Of a stretch of 64,000 nt of DNA, positions 13,063-25,212 are shown piece by piece (within the stretch, counting starts at the first letter, position 1; the number at the start of each line of letters is the position of its first letter). A model generated the notes under the pieces. It did no database searches, was not told the DNA's origin, and saw nothing but the letters and a program-made list of their open reading frames with translations. Position numbers and translations under genes: made by a program. Source of the DNA: Metopolophium dirhodum (taxonomy: Eukaryota; Arthropoda; Insecta; Hemiptera; Aphididae); assembly GCF_019925205.1 (NCBI RefSeq), contig NC_083560.1, positions 121,183,062-121,247,061 of the forward strand, written 5' to 3'.

Positions 13063-15400
13063 AAATACAACGTGATTTTATTATGTATTATATATTGGGC
13101 CAATTATTAAATTTTTGCCAAATTTTTCGCTCAATGAAATAAAACAAATAAAATTAACATGGCTTACCATGTAGAATATCAAAACCAGTAATTCGGTACC
13201 AAATACTACATTTTTATAATTATACAGGTAGCATACGATGCAATTTTTTATATAATATTAAAGTTAGCTATTAAACATATAAAAAACAGCATAACAATCT
13301 GAATATTTGAATCTTTATCTAAAATTGAAAATGTTTTTGGTTATACATACTATACATACTTTTGTCTATAAATAATGTAAGCAAATACACAAATATATCA
13401 ATTTGAAATAATAAATATAGGTTTTGGTTATCACTTATAAGCAAAATTAAATAAATAACTCAACTAGTGAATAAGACACTAAAAAATTGTTATAACAACA
13501 GAAACCTAAAAAAGAAAACATATTTATTATAAATAAAGCTAAACAAACTACCAAAAATAAATAGAAATAATTACCTATACACTTACGGAAAATTTATTTC
13601 ATTGTAGATTATTTAGTTTTAAAGAATAGAAAAATGGTAGTCCCCAGCATTATAATTGGTGCAAGAAATTAGCTAATGAAAAATTATGAACAAAACAGTG
13701 TTTTTGTGCCTGGAAATAAATTAAATTTGTACCGTCTACTGATGGCACACTTTTCATACTTTTTTTATAGTATATGGTAAATATTCAGATTTTTTTTATA
13801 ATTTTATATATTGTTAGCTGATTAATAAGGTTTAAAAAAAAAATTGCATTAAGTATTAAAATAAGGGATTAACATTTTATATAGTATAATATTATACATG
13901 CAATTTAAAGCCTGTAGCATTTTATAGAACTATTCACATCTCAGACTTGAGAATCATTTAAATTTAAATTAGATTGTAAAATGTAATTGCTGTATTGCTT
14001 AAAATTTATAAATTTCAAAATAAAAACTCTAACATTAATATAAAAAATAAAGAATAAATTACAAGGTATATTATTTACTACTTATAAGCAAATATATATT
14101 GTTCATGGTTAAATTAATATCTCTTTCAAAGTTAATACAATCATATTATATATATTTAATTTATTTACAAATAGTATCCAGAGTAAATTATGAAACAAAC
14201 AACTACTAGGTTATTCAAAATAACTATGCGATAGGCAATAGCCAATACGTAGACTAACCAATCACAATAAGTACTAATTAGTGAATACTAAATAATAGTA
14301 CAGCAGTGTAATGGTGGGTAATGAATAAACTGTAAAAATGTAGAATAATATAAATTACAATAGGCACCAATTTATAATTTATACAATATATTTATCATAA
14401 ATGTACATCTCTATGATATATATAAATTAATATATATTATATATAGCAACAGTCTATGATGATCGTAATAATGACCAAAGTAAGTATTATTAATAAAATT
14501 TGTGGCAACGTTGCTATTATAATGTCTTTATAAGGGTGATTAATGTTTACTCTATATTATTAGTAATTAATATTATGATAAATAAGTTTTTATCTATAAA
14601 TATAAATAAAAATATTTTACAATATAAAACTTCTAAAAAAATTTATAAATATTTTCTATATCCTTACAAACTTATAGTTATAATGGTAATAAACAAATTT
14701 ATTCTGAATAATATGAAAATTCAAGATTAACGTGGTTATGCTAATAGTTAGTAATTAACCCAACATTTAACTCTTAAACTCGTTTATGCCTAACCTTGAT
14801 TATATTGTTTATTAATTAAAAATTAATGGTATCCCTTTTTAGTCTTAATACAGACTATTTAGGCTTTCCATAACTTATAATGATGCTCGATGCTCAAATA
14901 TCCACGTGCTGTCAAATTTACTAAAAGTTTAGTACTAATATAAAAAGGCAGTTCACACATATTAACATTAAGTGTAGTTCTGGATTGAAACACATAAATA
15001 CTATCAAATATACTTTTAAACTTAAAAACAAATACTATAAACTGTATGCAGTAAAGTTGTAACAATTAAAACATGTATAATATCAATTATGAAAATTCAC
15101 TATAATTTCTTATGAAAAGTAGAAATTAATAAATTAAAATACAACATACGATTACTGTAAAAAATATATTTAAACATTAATGTTATTGTTCGTTAAAATA
15201 TAACAATAAGTAAATTTTATAAAAAAAAAAATATAATATTTCTGACAATGTAATATTTTCAAATTCTTGCAATTTATTTTAATAATGCTAAAGCAAACAA
15301 AATATGTAATCATGTTAGTTAGGTCAAGTTATAACTTTGTCTCAATTAGCATCTGTTTTCATGAACATATTTCAGATACCTAATATATAATTGTTCTTAA
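13063..15400. other. Extremely AT-rich stretch, nothing recognised
   Basis: No gene, TIR pair or RNA gene found. The open frames at 14,500-14,730 and 14,859-15,065 are low-complexity and start or stop at random. Confidence 0.45.
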
Positions 15401-15620
15401 TTTGTGGCACTTTTGATGCATGTAACTATAAGGTCAGTCGTTTTTATATGCTCACATCAAACAATCTAAATGCCGCAGCATTGGCACACATACTTTTATC
15501 ACATAGCTATAATTGCATTCATCGGATGAAAACATGTGTGCCAGCACTGTGGCTATTGACATTTAGATTGTCTAAAGTATGCACATAAAAACGTATGTTC
15601 TTGTAGTAGAATTGCCACAA
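15401..15620. repeat. Imperfect long hairpin of about 220 bp
   Basis: Begins TTTGTGGCA and ends TGCCACAA. The best-paired inner part is CAATCTAAATG (near 15,462) with its complement CATTTAGATTG (near 15,560), continuing through GGCACACAT and ATGTGTGCC to a loop around 15,500-15,530. Outer pairing includes CGTTTTTAT and ATAAAAACG. It may be a fold-back MITE or a hairpin RNA locus. The short open frame across it is not supported as a gene. Confidence 0.6.
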
Positions 15621-17599
15621 TATCACAGCATCAGGATTCTCTGAAATATCCTGACGAATATAGATGAGTTTAGGATTTAACTATCATAACCATAGTTGAA
15701 GGTGAGTGAATGAAGTGAGTGCATAACTGGACCATGTGGCTATTGTGGCCTGTTACGTTGCATACACATCAACTCTGTATACAAATAATAAATACATTAC
15801 TTGGGATACAATATTAAATATATTGATATAATATTTACAGAACTTAGCGGTAAAAGGCAATGTATGTATTGTCCATAATGACATGCATGACATGCCAGGG
15901 GCGTGTACAAGAGGTGATGCGGGGTCAGATCCCCCACCATTGGCTTTTTTTAAAAATTGTATAAAATAATGTTCTTATAGTGTAAGGGGGTTATTACAAA
16001 GAAGCATAAAAAGAAAATGGCTATGAGTAAATTTTTATTTTATCACATCCAACATAGACAGACAAACAGATAGACAGACAGATGGTACACTATTATACTA
16101 ATGACTAATTAATAATCAACTGTCATGCATTAAATTCATAAATATAATTATTATAAGAATACAATTTGACCGACAGACGGTCACCAATAACAACACTGCA
16201 AAGACATCGCTCACATGTCCGTGCAGCTAATAATACATTTTCCTACATTAGAAAAATATTTACAAAATAATAATATAATACAATTATGCAAAGATTGGTT
16301 TTGTACTGAAATATTATCAATTTTGTATTACTATGGATAATTGACATACCTATCAAATATAAATTCCTATTAGTGCTAAAAAAATAATAGAAGAAGTGAC
16401 TAAAAAAAAAAAGAAAATTCAATTTTGTACCATAGGTAATTGTTTAATTCAGGGGCATCATTTCAACTAACAACTAGGAAGGCAAAAATTGCTCGGGTAA
16501 ACCTATGGGTAGGTTTACATTTTTTTTCTGATCCCCCATATAACATTTTAACTCAGATATAGAATAGTTATTTCACTTTTATTCACTATTTGTGTAACAA
16601 AACAATGCAAGTGCTTATTAATCGCGTCCGTAGTTAATATGTAGGTAAGTCTTGTAGAATTTGGATATTAAGTATTGGTTCAAAACTTAAAAATGTTTTT
16701 TTAATGTATCGAATGATTTTGACTTTTGCTACTCCATGTAATTATTAATGTCCTTAAAATACTAGTTAATAGTTTTGCAATTGCGCTGTGTAAATTATTG
16801 AATTTCCTTGTCACAATTTAAAATTGTTTTTAATTTTTATATTCTTTTTAGTAGTTGGCCTTGGGTATTTAATACAGATTTCGCTTTTTTGATTGATTTA
16901 ATTTAGTATTCTTAATTACACATTCGCGCTTTAAAATTCAATTTTTTTTTTAAACTCGTATTTGTTCAAATACTTATTTTTTCCATTTACAGAATTATCT
17001 AAAATAGTAACATTTATACTAAACATTCTATCCTTATTAACGGTGAGTATCGCACTATTATAAAATACGTTTTTTTTTCTTCATAATTTGTTATTTATGA
17101 ATGAACATACTTTTACTTCTGACTATTGGCTTACCAATTATTATTTGTACAACAATTTTAGATCGCAGGACTAGTTTTTTTTTTTAGATGTTTTCAAATT
17201 TAGATGCTGGGTGCAAGGTCGCGTGTTTTATTTTTTTTCACTTTCAGCGTTTTAAATAATTACTTTATTTTTTGCTATATCTACTAATGCATTATTTTAA
17301 TTAGGAACTCGTGTCCTAGTATACTGTCTTTTATATATGTTTATAATTTATTTCTACGGTTTTATTATTATTATTTTTTTTTTTAATACTAGTGTGTGTT
17401 CTTATTTCTAATGTTCGTTTGCATATGATGAGAGAATGTATAATATACCTATAATATTATAACTTTAAATACACAGAGTAATATAATATATTATAAAGAT
17501 TTTTTTTTTTTCCGTGTAAATTCTTACTTCTAAATTTTAAACTATTTTATATTTATTTATTATTTATTATTACATGATTTCGGTTTTTCTTAAAAATTT
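15621..17599. other. AT-rich stretch with possible single hAT-like ends
   Basis: CAGGGGCGTGTACAAGAGG (15,897) and CAGGGGCATC (16,451) resemble hAT termini, but no matching partner was found for either. A short CAGACAGACA-type repeat lies at 16,058-16,085. No coding region supported. Confidence 0.35.
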
Positions 17600-18277
17600 A
17601 ATTTAATATTCTGGCGGTATATCGATATTATCATAATAATTATATGGTAGATCAAAATTATATCTTCTAATTTTTGGAATATAGACTTCATCATTATTGT
17701 AACTATTTAATCCTGTTTTACTGCTCGGTCACTTAAAATATTATTATTTCTGTTATTTCAATAATCATTCCTATAACTAGAGTTATTTATTTCTGAATTC
17801 TGCGTTTTTACTGTTTTTGTATCTATTAATCCTTTTGCTAACTTTTGCTTATTTAATATTTCATGTATTATTTTTATTTCCGTATCTATTTAATTAATCG
17901 TGCTAACGGTACATAACTTGTAATAAAATTTCCCTATTCTTTGATAATATTCATTTTCGTTTTTGCTATTATGCATTTTAATATAATTTAATTGTATTTG
18001 TAAATTTGAAGCTGTAGTTAAGCGTTCATGTGCATTTGTTAAATAACCTTTAATAAACTCCCACTTGTTAGTGGATACATTTTTATATCTTATTTTTTCT
18101 AACCGTTTCCCAGTTATGTTAGTAATTATAAATCAAACTAATGTTGATACAAATTTTTCTTCTACCTACCAGATTTTTTACCATGTCACATACATTTATA
18201 AACGGATAAATATCATCTTCCTTCGTGCACAAAGGTATCAATTTATAAGCGTCCTCAAATGTTATGGTTACTGCCAT
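17600..18277 (-). pseudogene. Decayed gag of a Ty3/gypsy-type LTR retrotransposon
   Basis: Reading the minus strand, an ATG at 18,277 opens a frame of 52 codons whose start (MAVTITFEDAYKLIP then DDIYPFIN) resembles the N-terminal part of insect gypsy-type gag. A TAA at 18,121-18,119 interrupts it. Reading resumes downstream with gag-like helical sequence (KWEFIKGYLTNAHERL, then NENEYYQRIGKFYYKL), is again broken by a stop, and fades near 17,600. No zinc knuckle, protease or polymerase follows. It lies downstream, in the minus-strand sense, of the primer binding site and LTR at 19,064-19,493, so the order LTR, PBS, leader, gag is preserved. Non-functional because of multiple stops and loss of pol. 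Confidence 0.7.
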
Positions 18278-18364
18278 TTTAATTTGTTATATTATTTTCA
18301 ATACTAATTCTTTATACTCAAAACTTTCTGTAATTTTCTACTTGTAATTAATTTTTATATATAT

Positions 18365-18790
18365 GTTTCTTTTATCTGGGCTTGGCTTCTACTTGGCTAG
18401 GGACTTCAACTTGGCTATAGAGACTTCTTTAATTGGCATGGGCTTCTATTCGTCTAGGGACTAAAAGGTTTCTTAAATCTACACGTGTTTTATACAATGA
18501 GCTACGTTCAAGGGAGATGTAACTTCCCTTCCTTGTTCATGAAATGCCTTCACTACTCATTTAATACGTTTTTAATTCTCAATAATGTGCCTTAAATAAA
18601 CGCCCTTTAATAATCAATAATTCAATAAATTTCCTTTAATAATTCAACAAATGCCCTTTAATAATAATCTCAATATAATAATAACTTCAATATAATATGT
18701 TTCAATAATCCTCATAAACAAATTCTCAATAATAAATCTCAATATAACTTCTCGTAAAATACAATATGCCCTTTATAATAATTCAATATA
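18365..18790. repeat. Degenerate tandem repeats in the LTR-element leader
   Basis: Around 18,375-18,465 a unit containing GGCTTCTACTTGGCTAGGGA recurs imperfectly. From about 18,600 to 18,790 a second unit, roughly GCCCTTTAATAATTCAATAA, recurs many times with changes. Both lie between the primer binding site and gag, where leader repeats are not unusual. Confidence 0.5.
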
Positions 18791-19063
18791 ATAATACGTT
18801 TTACACCATTATACTTTATACTCGACTACTTAAATAATTCTTATGTTCTTTTAATTTATGTTATATACGTTTGTGTAAACATTTTTAAATAATTATTCAC
18901 TTACAATAATGCGGTGTTTTTTGATGCTGACATTCTGTACCGATGTGATGGTGCTGCAACGTTGATTTGTTTGTGTTTGGTTCTTCTTCAGAGTTGTCGG
19001 CAAGGAATACTGCAGATCTTCCTTGTCAACGGTAGCCTTTGACGGTTGCCTCCTTTGAAAGAA

Positions 19064-19081
19064 ATCCTGCCAACTGCGCCA
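19064..19081 (-). promoter_or_regulatory. Primer binding site of the LTR element
   Basis: On the minus strand this reads TGGCGCAGTTGGCAGGAT, one base after the LTR end. TGGCGC at this place is the usual complement of a tRNA CCA end plus acceptor stem. The primer tRNA identity cannot be settled from the sequence alone. Confidence 0.65.
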
Positions 19082-19082
19082 G

Positions 19083-19493
19083 TGTTACGTGCTGCCCCTT
19101 CAGGGATCCAGAATTATGATGACTTGAAATAAAATGGTAGTCAAATTAGAACAGTAAATGCAATGTTATTTATTAGAACAGAATAAATGTATAACATCGT
19201 TGTTTGTGGTGCAGAATATTGCTGAGTATGGAGTGAAGTAGCTGTTGTTGTTAACAGCTCTGGTCCAGGTACATCTGATTATGCTGTGCTCCTGGCGTCC
19301 CTATATATGATGTCAGCTCCTTTGATCTGGTCGGCGCGTGGACCTAGGTGTCCTTAAGGTTGTTATTCTCACAGTGAATGAAATTGCCGCCTCTTAATGG
19401 CAATTCTGTTGTGCCCGCTCAGTTTGATTAGTTGTTAAGTGTTTTGCCGAAATGTTCCCTATATGGAATATTCGTAACTACGAGATCATAACA
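19083..19493 (-). repeat. LTR of a gypsy-type retrotransposon (5' LTR in minus-strand sense)
   Basis: Bounded by TGTTACGTGC on the + strand at 19,083 and a CATAACA end at about 19,493, giving a TGTTA...TAACA LTR of about 411 bp. It is directly adjacent to the primer binding site. It includes AATAAATG near 19,182 and a GC-richer core. No second LTR was found in the window, so the element is truncated. The outer boundary is tentative because no target duplication can be checked. Confidence 0.55.
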
Positions 19494-20490
19494 TCTCAAA
19501 GATGCTTCTGTCCTGAGTAACAATTATATACTAACACGTGAATCGATTACCTACACATATTATATATTAGTACGTAAAGCTATTCCTTTACACCACTGTC
19601 ATATGCCATGATTGTCAACGGGACTTATACTTACTATTGATTTTCAAGGGCGTTTGAATTCCACTAATGAACAATACCTATGCATTGACATCCGGACCAA
19701 GGTAGTCGAAATACAATAATTTACTGTATTACAGCTACCCTGATTGGAATCGTCGAAACCGAGAATCCTCGAGATGATAGGTAAATGTAAGCTGCCTGCG
19801 TGTCTGAAGAGCGTGTAAGGGCCAATCGGCCGACGGTTCAGTTAATCGGGCGAATGACGTCGTACTCGGACGCTCGGTTGAGTGAGTCGTCGCGAGAGTG
19901 TGAGTGCGGATCGGAGGCTGCGGAAAACGTAGGCCGTCGCACGTATAAACTTAGTTTATAGGTCTGTGCCGAAGCAGGTGAGGCCGACTAGGAGAGAATT
20001 GTGCGTAAACGATGTAGAGAAGACAACATCTTGGCCTAAGATATCTACCTCTACATCGTGAGACGTGAATAGTGGAGCCGGAGTACACCATAGACAATAA
20101 TATAAGAGTACGCAAGTAATATTATCTACAAACGTGGATAAACAGCACGGATATCAGCCGCGATGAACAGTAATTATCGTTATCTATAATATGTCAATGC
20201 TTCACGGACGTCGAACGTATACAATTTATTATCAATTATTTAACATCCAACGGCCGTGCGATATTCTGTGGACTGTGATAACTGACAAGTATTATTACGA
20301 ATTAATGTGAAAACGGTTTTATAAAAGCAATAAATTAAATAAAATAAAATTAAGTAGTATTGTGAATATACTTACGTAAATATCTTTTTGCGGCCAACGG
20401 CACTCACATTCACATTTGTATTCATAATCAGATTCATATTATATTCATAATATCATGTTATATTACATGACAGTTAATTAAATAAAACTA
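19494..20490. other. GC-richer block without identified function
   Basis: From about 19,740 to 20,290 the sequence is rich in CG and GA motifs (for example TCGGCCGACGG, GTCGTCGCGAGAG), unlike its surroundings. All six frames have stops, so it is not a coding exon. It could be part of another LTR or a 5' leader or promoter region, but I cannot find the matching partner. Confidence 0.4.
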
Positions 20491-20501
20491 TGAATAAATA
20501 G

Positions 20502-20744
20502 ATCCATATTATTCACAAATCGCAAACCAAACGACCTTCTAATATTCGGCGACTAGAAGAGCATAGCCGCAGCAACAACAACTTTCCAATGACCTTACCA
20601 AAAGACACCTTCCAAATCTACGTTCCGACCATAATATCAAAAGAGCTGAAATCCTATATAGGAGGGACAGGAACACGGTATAATATTGAAATGTACCATA
20701 GCCGCCATGACCAGAGCGACTACATGCCAAACTATGTGAACTGA
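20502..20744 (+). CDS. Exon-like open frame of unknown identity, possible terminal exon
   Basis: An 80-codon open stretch ends at TGA 20,742-20,744. Its composition looks coding: charged and aromatic residues, including KSYIGGTGTRYNIEMYHS and a DYMPNYVN end, unlike the Ile/Tyr/Leu-rich random frames elsewhere. There is no clear ATG or acceptor at its start, and no homologue is recognised. The opposite-strand frame at 20,539-20,841 overlaps it and is less plausible. It could be a fragment of a dead element. Confidence 0.3.
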   Translation: MHIIHKSQTKRPSNIRRLEEHSRSNNNFPMTLPKDTFQIYVPTIISKELKSYIGGTGTRYNIEMYHSRHDQSDYMPNYVN

Positions 20745-21713
20745 CAATAATACGATATAATAATATAAACATTATACGTTGAAAAAACATTTTTACATCA
20801 TACTCGCCTAGTCCTAGTTTATATTGTGCACTGTACACCACAAGAACTAAGATTCATCATTCATGTTGCACTTAAATCACAAATGTTGAATGGCCTACGA
20901 GATACTGCACACATTACATAGTGTACAATATATTGGATGTTTGACTTGTGTGTAGGTACTAACAGTAACAGTAATTATAAATAATTATAAAGTTATAATA
21001 TTATTATAAGTTAACACCATAAAGTTAGGCACCTTCACCCAGCAGGAATTGTACAATTTTATTACATTAATTATAACTTGTATTTTATTAAATAAATAAC
21101 TGTTATACATTCACTGATTGATTTGAAATTGTCTTGAATTAGTTAAAACACTTCACCGTCTGGATCAATAGCAGAGCTGCACATAATTGGCTCAGTGGAT
21201 AAAGGATTTACAAAATGGCTAACCAGCAGTATGGCTCACTGACAATTCTGTGAATGATATCCAAACAACAACAACATCAACAACAACGTAGCGGCACTGT
21301 TACGATCAACATTTTAATTTACAATGGTAACATTAACAATAATATTAATGCATTATTGTAAAGTAATAATTAAGATTTATTACATAGATGTATGTTACAC
21401 AGTTTAATGAATTAAAATAAATAATAACACAGAATAATTAGAGGATATTGAGGTCATATTAGAGTGTTTTATTGTAAATTATTATATTTGGGGACATATT
21501 ATACAGCCACACTCAACATGATATGTCTGAAAATTCATATTTTTATGTTTTATATTTTTCTTATTAACCTGATATTAAATTAAATAATATTTACTTTATA
21601 GTGTTAAGTTATATTTATATACAATTGTATAAATAATATTTGTTCATTTTTAAAAATATTGACACTTGTGTGATACTTGTCTTAGGAGTGAGGACTAAAT
21701 ATTTTATGTTTGC
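20745..21713. other. AT-rich stretch, nothing firm
   Basis: A short coding-like stretch around 21,160-21,230 has no supporting splice sites. A CAACAACAACATCAACAAC run lies at 21,267-21,285. No gene called. Confidence 0.4.
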
Positions 21714-22099
21714 TTAAGAGGGCGCTATCCATGCATTTGTTGTCTTCGTTTTACACTTTTATGACATAGTACATTTTTGTTCACTAGTTTCAATAGTATG
21801 CTGTTATTTTTGATACTAAAGTAAATTGAACTACTATAACATTTTTAGATAATAACATTATCTTTGCTTAAGCATTATGGGCATTTTTAATTTTTGATAT
21901 TTCACATACACATATCTTACTTGAAAATGAAAATATTGAAAAATCGGCAACGCTTAAGCACATATAAAATTGTTATTTAAAAGTATGATAAGTCAATTCA
22001 CTCTAATATTAAAACTAACAACACACTATTGAACGGAAATTTGGTTTGTCATGCGCGTGTAAAACGGAGACTACAAATGCATGGGTAGCGTCCTCTTAA
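21714..22099. mobile_element. Fold-back-type MITE with TTAA ends, second copy
   Basis: Left end TTAAGAGGGCGCTATCCATG and right end GGGTAGCGTCCTCTTAA are inverted copies, with arms of at least 43 bp continuing through GTTTTACAC and GTGTAAAAC. A related duplicated segment near 34,262 has CTTAACATAAATTG uninterrupted where this copy has the element followed by CATAAATTG. That paralogue acts as an empty site and supports TTAA as the target. Confidence 0.75.
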
Positions 22100-22182
22100 C
22101 ATAAATTGTTTAATAATTTAATCTCATTATGTATTCTGTAGGTACTGTCCTGTTGTATAATGTATTATATAAATAATTACAG

Positions 22183-22535
22183 ATATAAAGGATGTGTTGA
22201 TGTAATGATGTCTACCACACGTTCTTACACTAGATGTGTCATTGAAGCATTCAGCTAATTATATTTTTGCCATTTAATCTACAGAGATCTGAAACATAAA
22301 AATTGGACTTTACTGGTTGTGTGAAATTTGACGAATTTGCTGTTGCTATAAAACCAAAAGTAAGTATAAAATACTTTAAAGTTTATAATATTTTTATAAT
22401 TTATATTCATAAATCATAATATATTTTCAGAACAGAAGAGAAACGTGGACATTCTATAGAACACCAGAATACATTACACTTGATCTATTCTCAACAGAGT
22501 TCATGATATCTTTGGAGTACTTATGTTTGAATTGA
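22183..22535 (+). pseudogene. cGMP-dependent protein kinase-like gene fragment (copy 1)
   Basis: Two exon remnants with the intron kept. The first (22,183-22,359, after ATTACAG and before GTAAGT) has a C-helix-to-catalytic-loop region ending LIYRDLKHKN, where functional AGC kinases have YRDLKPEN, then after a frame change GCVKFDEFAVAIKPK in place of the DFG-containing loop. The second (22,431-22,535) reads NRRETWTFYRTPEYITLD, matching the activation segment WTFCGTPEY of PKG-type kinases. In-frame stops, a frameshift, DFG changed to DEF and loss of the rest of the kinase show it is dead. Because the intron remains, it arose by DNA duplication, not reverse transcription. A sister copy lies at 34,358-34,520. 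Confidence 0.75.
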
Positions 22536-22784
22536 ATTGCTGAAAAAAGCCCTAAGAAAAAATATTACCGAGTAGTAAAAAGCCATCATTTTTTATTTTA
22601 AATTTTAGTTGACATTTGATTATAGTAAGATAAATTACATTATAAAATATAATTTTTTTTTTTATTTAATGTTATTTAAAAAAAAAAAAACAATTTTTTT
22701 TAGACTTCTAAATTAAATACATTTTTAAACAAGTTACCAACAATATTATGTGTAATTAAGTAAACTGTACTTTGCTCAAATCAG

Positions 22785-23638
22785 ATAAAAGGACACTACG
22801 TTAGTTTGAACATAGCAAATTTATGATCAGCAGGTCACGTTTATGTTTGTTAGTTTACAAATTAGAGTGACTTGAACTATTATAAAACTTAACTATAAAA
22901 ACATAATCTGTGTTTGCATGGGCATTTTTTTTATGATGATACAGTTTTTAAGTGAGTTTTGAGCATTTTTAATTTGCGCTATACCAATTACCTACTATCA
23001 AGGCTGGGAATTAAAGAGTTAAAAAGATAATTTTAAGTTAAATTATAACTTTTTAACTTAACTAGTTACTTTTGGATTTTTGGAAACACTTATCATGAAT
23101 TGTTTTAAGTTAAAAATGTTATATTATTCAAATGAAAAACTTCAATGAAATACATATTATGTGGATAGTGTTTATACTGTTTACAGTATAAACACTTAAG
23201 ACCATAATTTAGTATTGGGTTTTGAGTTTTTAAAATATAAAGTACACTATGTTGTATACAAAAAATTGTTAGTTGTATGGTAAAAAGTTAAATAAACATA
23301 TGTATTAACTTTTAACTTCTAACTGAGTTAACCAAAAATTAAATTACCTTTGTTCTTATTGATGCATATCAACTTAACATAACTGAGTTAAAAAAAAAAA
23401 TCATTAACTTCTCCATCCTTGCCTAACCTTGCTAAAAAATTGATCCATCATAAAAAACCCACATACAAACCTATAATGTTGTAATCTTATAAGTTATACC
23501 TAACCATTTAGTTTTGTAACTAGGTAGATTTTTAAACTAACGTAGCTAAACATAATTTGCTGAGCTTAAATTTGGTTTAAATTTGTGTTACGCACTAGTA
23601 AGATGGAGATAATAAATGTGTGTGTACTGTCCTCTTGA
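22785..23638. mobile_element. Decayed third member of the TTAA fold-back family
   Basis: Left ATAAAAGGACACTACGTTAG and right GTACTGTCCTCTTGATA are weak inverted copies of the family ends. Farther in, ACGTTAGTTTGAAC on the left matches the complement of AAACTAACGT on the right near 23,537. It is split by the hAT-like MITE at 22,999-23,421. Confidence 0.45.
22999..23421. mobile_element. hAT-like MITE related to the 3-kb hAT pair
   Basis: Begins CAAGGCTGGGAATTAAAGAG and ends with the complement of CAAGGATGGAGAAGTTAAT. Its subterminal region is packed with GTTAAAAAG, AACTTAACTAGTTAC and similar motifs, much like the ends of the elements at 48,788 and 53,993 (CAAAGCTGGGCACTAACTAG). The 8 bases on either side (CCTACTAT and CCTAACCT) match only partly, so the target duplication is eroded or the ends are off. 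Confidence 0.6.
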
Positions 23639-24199
23639 TATGTCAACATTTTTATCAATAGTTATTAAAAATATCTTAATAGAAACTAGAAATTACATGT
23701 TTTATAACAAGACACTATAAAAGATTTTTTTTTCCTTAATTTTTTTGTTTTTAATTAGTAGAATTAATGTACAAAACACATTTGAATAATTTAATATTGT
23801 ATAATAGCACTTAAACGACCAATTACATATATTTGAAAAAATGTTTTTCCCATAACAACCAAAACTATAAACTGTTTTCTATAGGTAATAGTGTACCTAT
23901 TTATTATAATGATAGTGTTTACCAGGGCCGGATTATGGTAATATAAAGAGTGGGGGGGCTATAACTTTTGGTGAGGCCAAAACAATTTTGTTATTTTATT
24001 TAGATTAATAATTTGTAATAAATATTAATTTAAATAAGTACCTATAGTATATTTGTATATTGTAGTATAGTCACATTTACTGATAAAACAGTACTTTATA
24101 TTTGTTAGCCAAGTATTATAAAATATGTTTTAATGATAATATAGAAAAATTGTGTTGTATTCTAATTTTAATGTACATTTTTTCACCATATTATGCAAT

Positions 24200-24365
24200 A
24201 AAAATATGTTGGTGTTACTCTACTGTAAGGTAGGTTACAAGTGGGTCACTGTTATGAGCGGTGTTAAATTTGAATTCAATGATTTAATATCATTGTGTAA
24301 GACAAACGATTCTGAGTGTAGACAGATGTCAGTCTTGATATTTTATACTGTTATTATTTATTATA
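24200..24365 (+). repeat. Dispersed repeat segment, inverted copy at 33,541-33,660
   Basis: The sequence through GGTTACAAGTGGGTCACTG and CAATGATTTAATATCATTG is present in reverse complement at about 33,541-33,640. Both copies run into a GATTCTGAG motif. The open frame at 24,152-24,373 is inside the repeat and is not supported as a gene. Confidence 0.6.
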
Positions 24366-24619
24366 GCCTGTAAGTTGAATTAATATTATAAATAACAACA
24401 AAATAACTAAAATCGGCTTTAAGATCTCCGCTCAGAATCTAATATATATATATATTTTTAATCTATTCAATGTTTAGTTGTTTACAAAACTTTTTCTGGA
24501 TTTTGTCTCCGTAATTTTTCTTATAACGTAAGTAAACAAATGAAATATTCACTGTCAAGTCACACTCTATTGAAAGTATTGATAGAGATATCTATTGATT
24601 CATTCATCATACAACAATT

Positions 24620-24790
24620 TTAGATTCTGAGTGTAACGATTAATGTATTGATTTTACAATTATGTGTGTTTTAGATTCTGAGTGGAACGATAAATGTATT
24701 GATTTTACAATGATGTGTGTTTTTATTTATATTTTAGATTCTGAGCGAAGCGATGAATGTATTGATTTTACAATGATGTATGTTTTTTTT
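24620..24790 (+). repeat. Three tandem copies of a GATTCTGAG-containing unit
   Basis: TTAGATTCTGAG followed by CGATNAATGTATTGATTTTA is repeated three times with spacing of about 53 and 63 bases. The same unit also heads the repeat at 35,012. It looks like tandem duplication of an element end. Confidence 0.7.
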
Positions 24791-25212
24791 AATTTTTAAA
24801 TTTTTGGTGCAACTCTAAAACAAATGACCGTAGGTATATGAAAATTGACTGAATGTTTATATTAGCATTTTCTATACACCATAATATCTTCCAAATATTT
24901 TGATTTATTTTGAGCTGTTTACGGACATTTTAAGTTTCCATTTTTTTTAGTTTTTTTTTCTATAAATATCAATAACATTTTATTTGTTGGGTAAAAAAGC
25001 TTGAAAATTTAAAAGAAGGCTCCTAGGTTATTGTTTCAAAGGCAGATGAAAAAAATTAAAAATCCTTAGTCACAGTTTTTATTTATAAGCATTTAAAGTT
25101 CAAATCTTGACAAAATACAGAAAAATCACGAAACTAAGCAAATTATTTTGAGTTGAGAATTCATAAAAATTTTTCTTTTTAAATCTAAGATTTGAAAATG
25201 TAATACAAGATT
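24791..25212 (+). repeat. Member of a dispersed non-coding repeat family (copy A)
   Basis: Contains GTGCAACTCTAAAACAAATG and TAGCATTTTCTATACACCAT, also found at 33,032-33,490, 35,295-35,700 and 35,830-36,260. No coding capacity. The family is probably a non-autonomous element; its class is uncertain. Confidence 0.6.
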
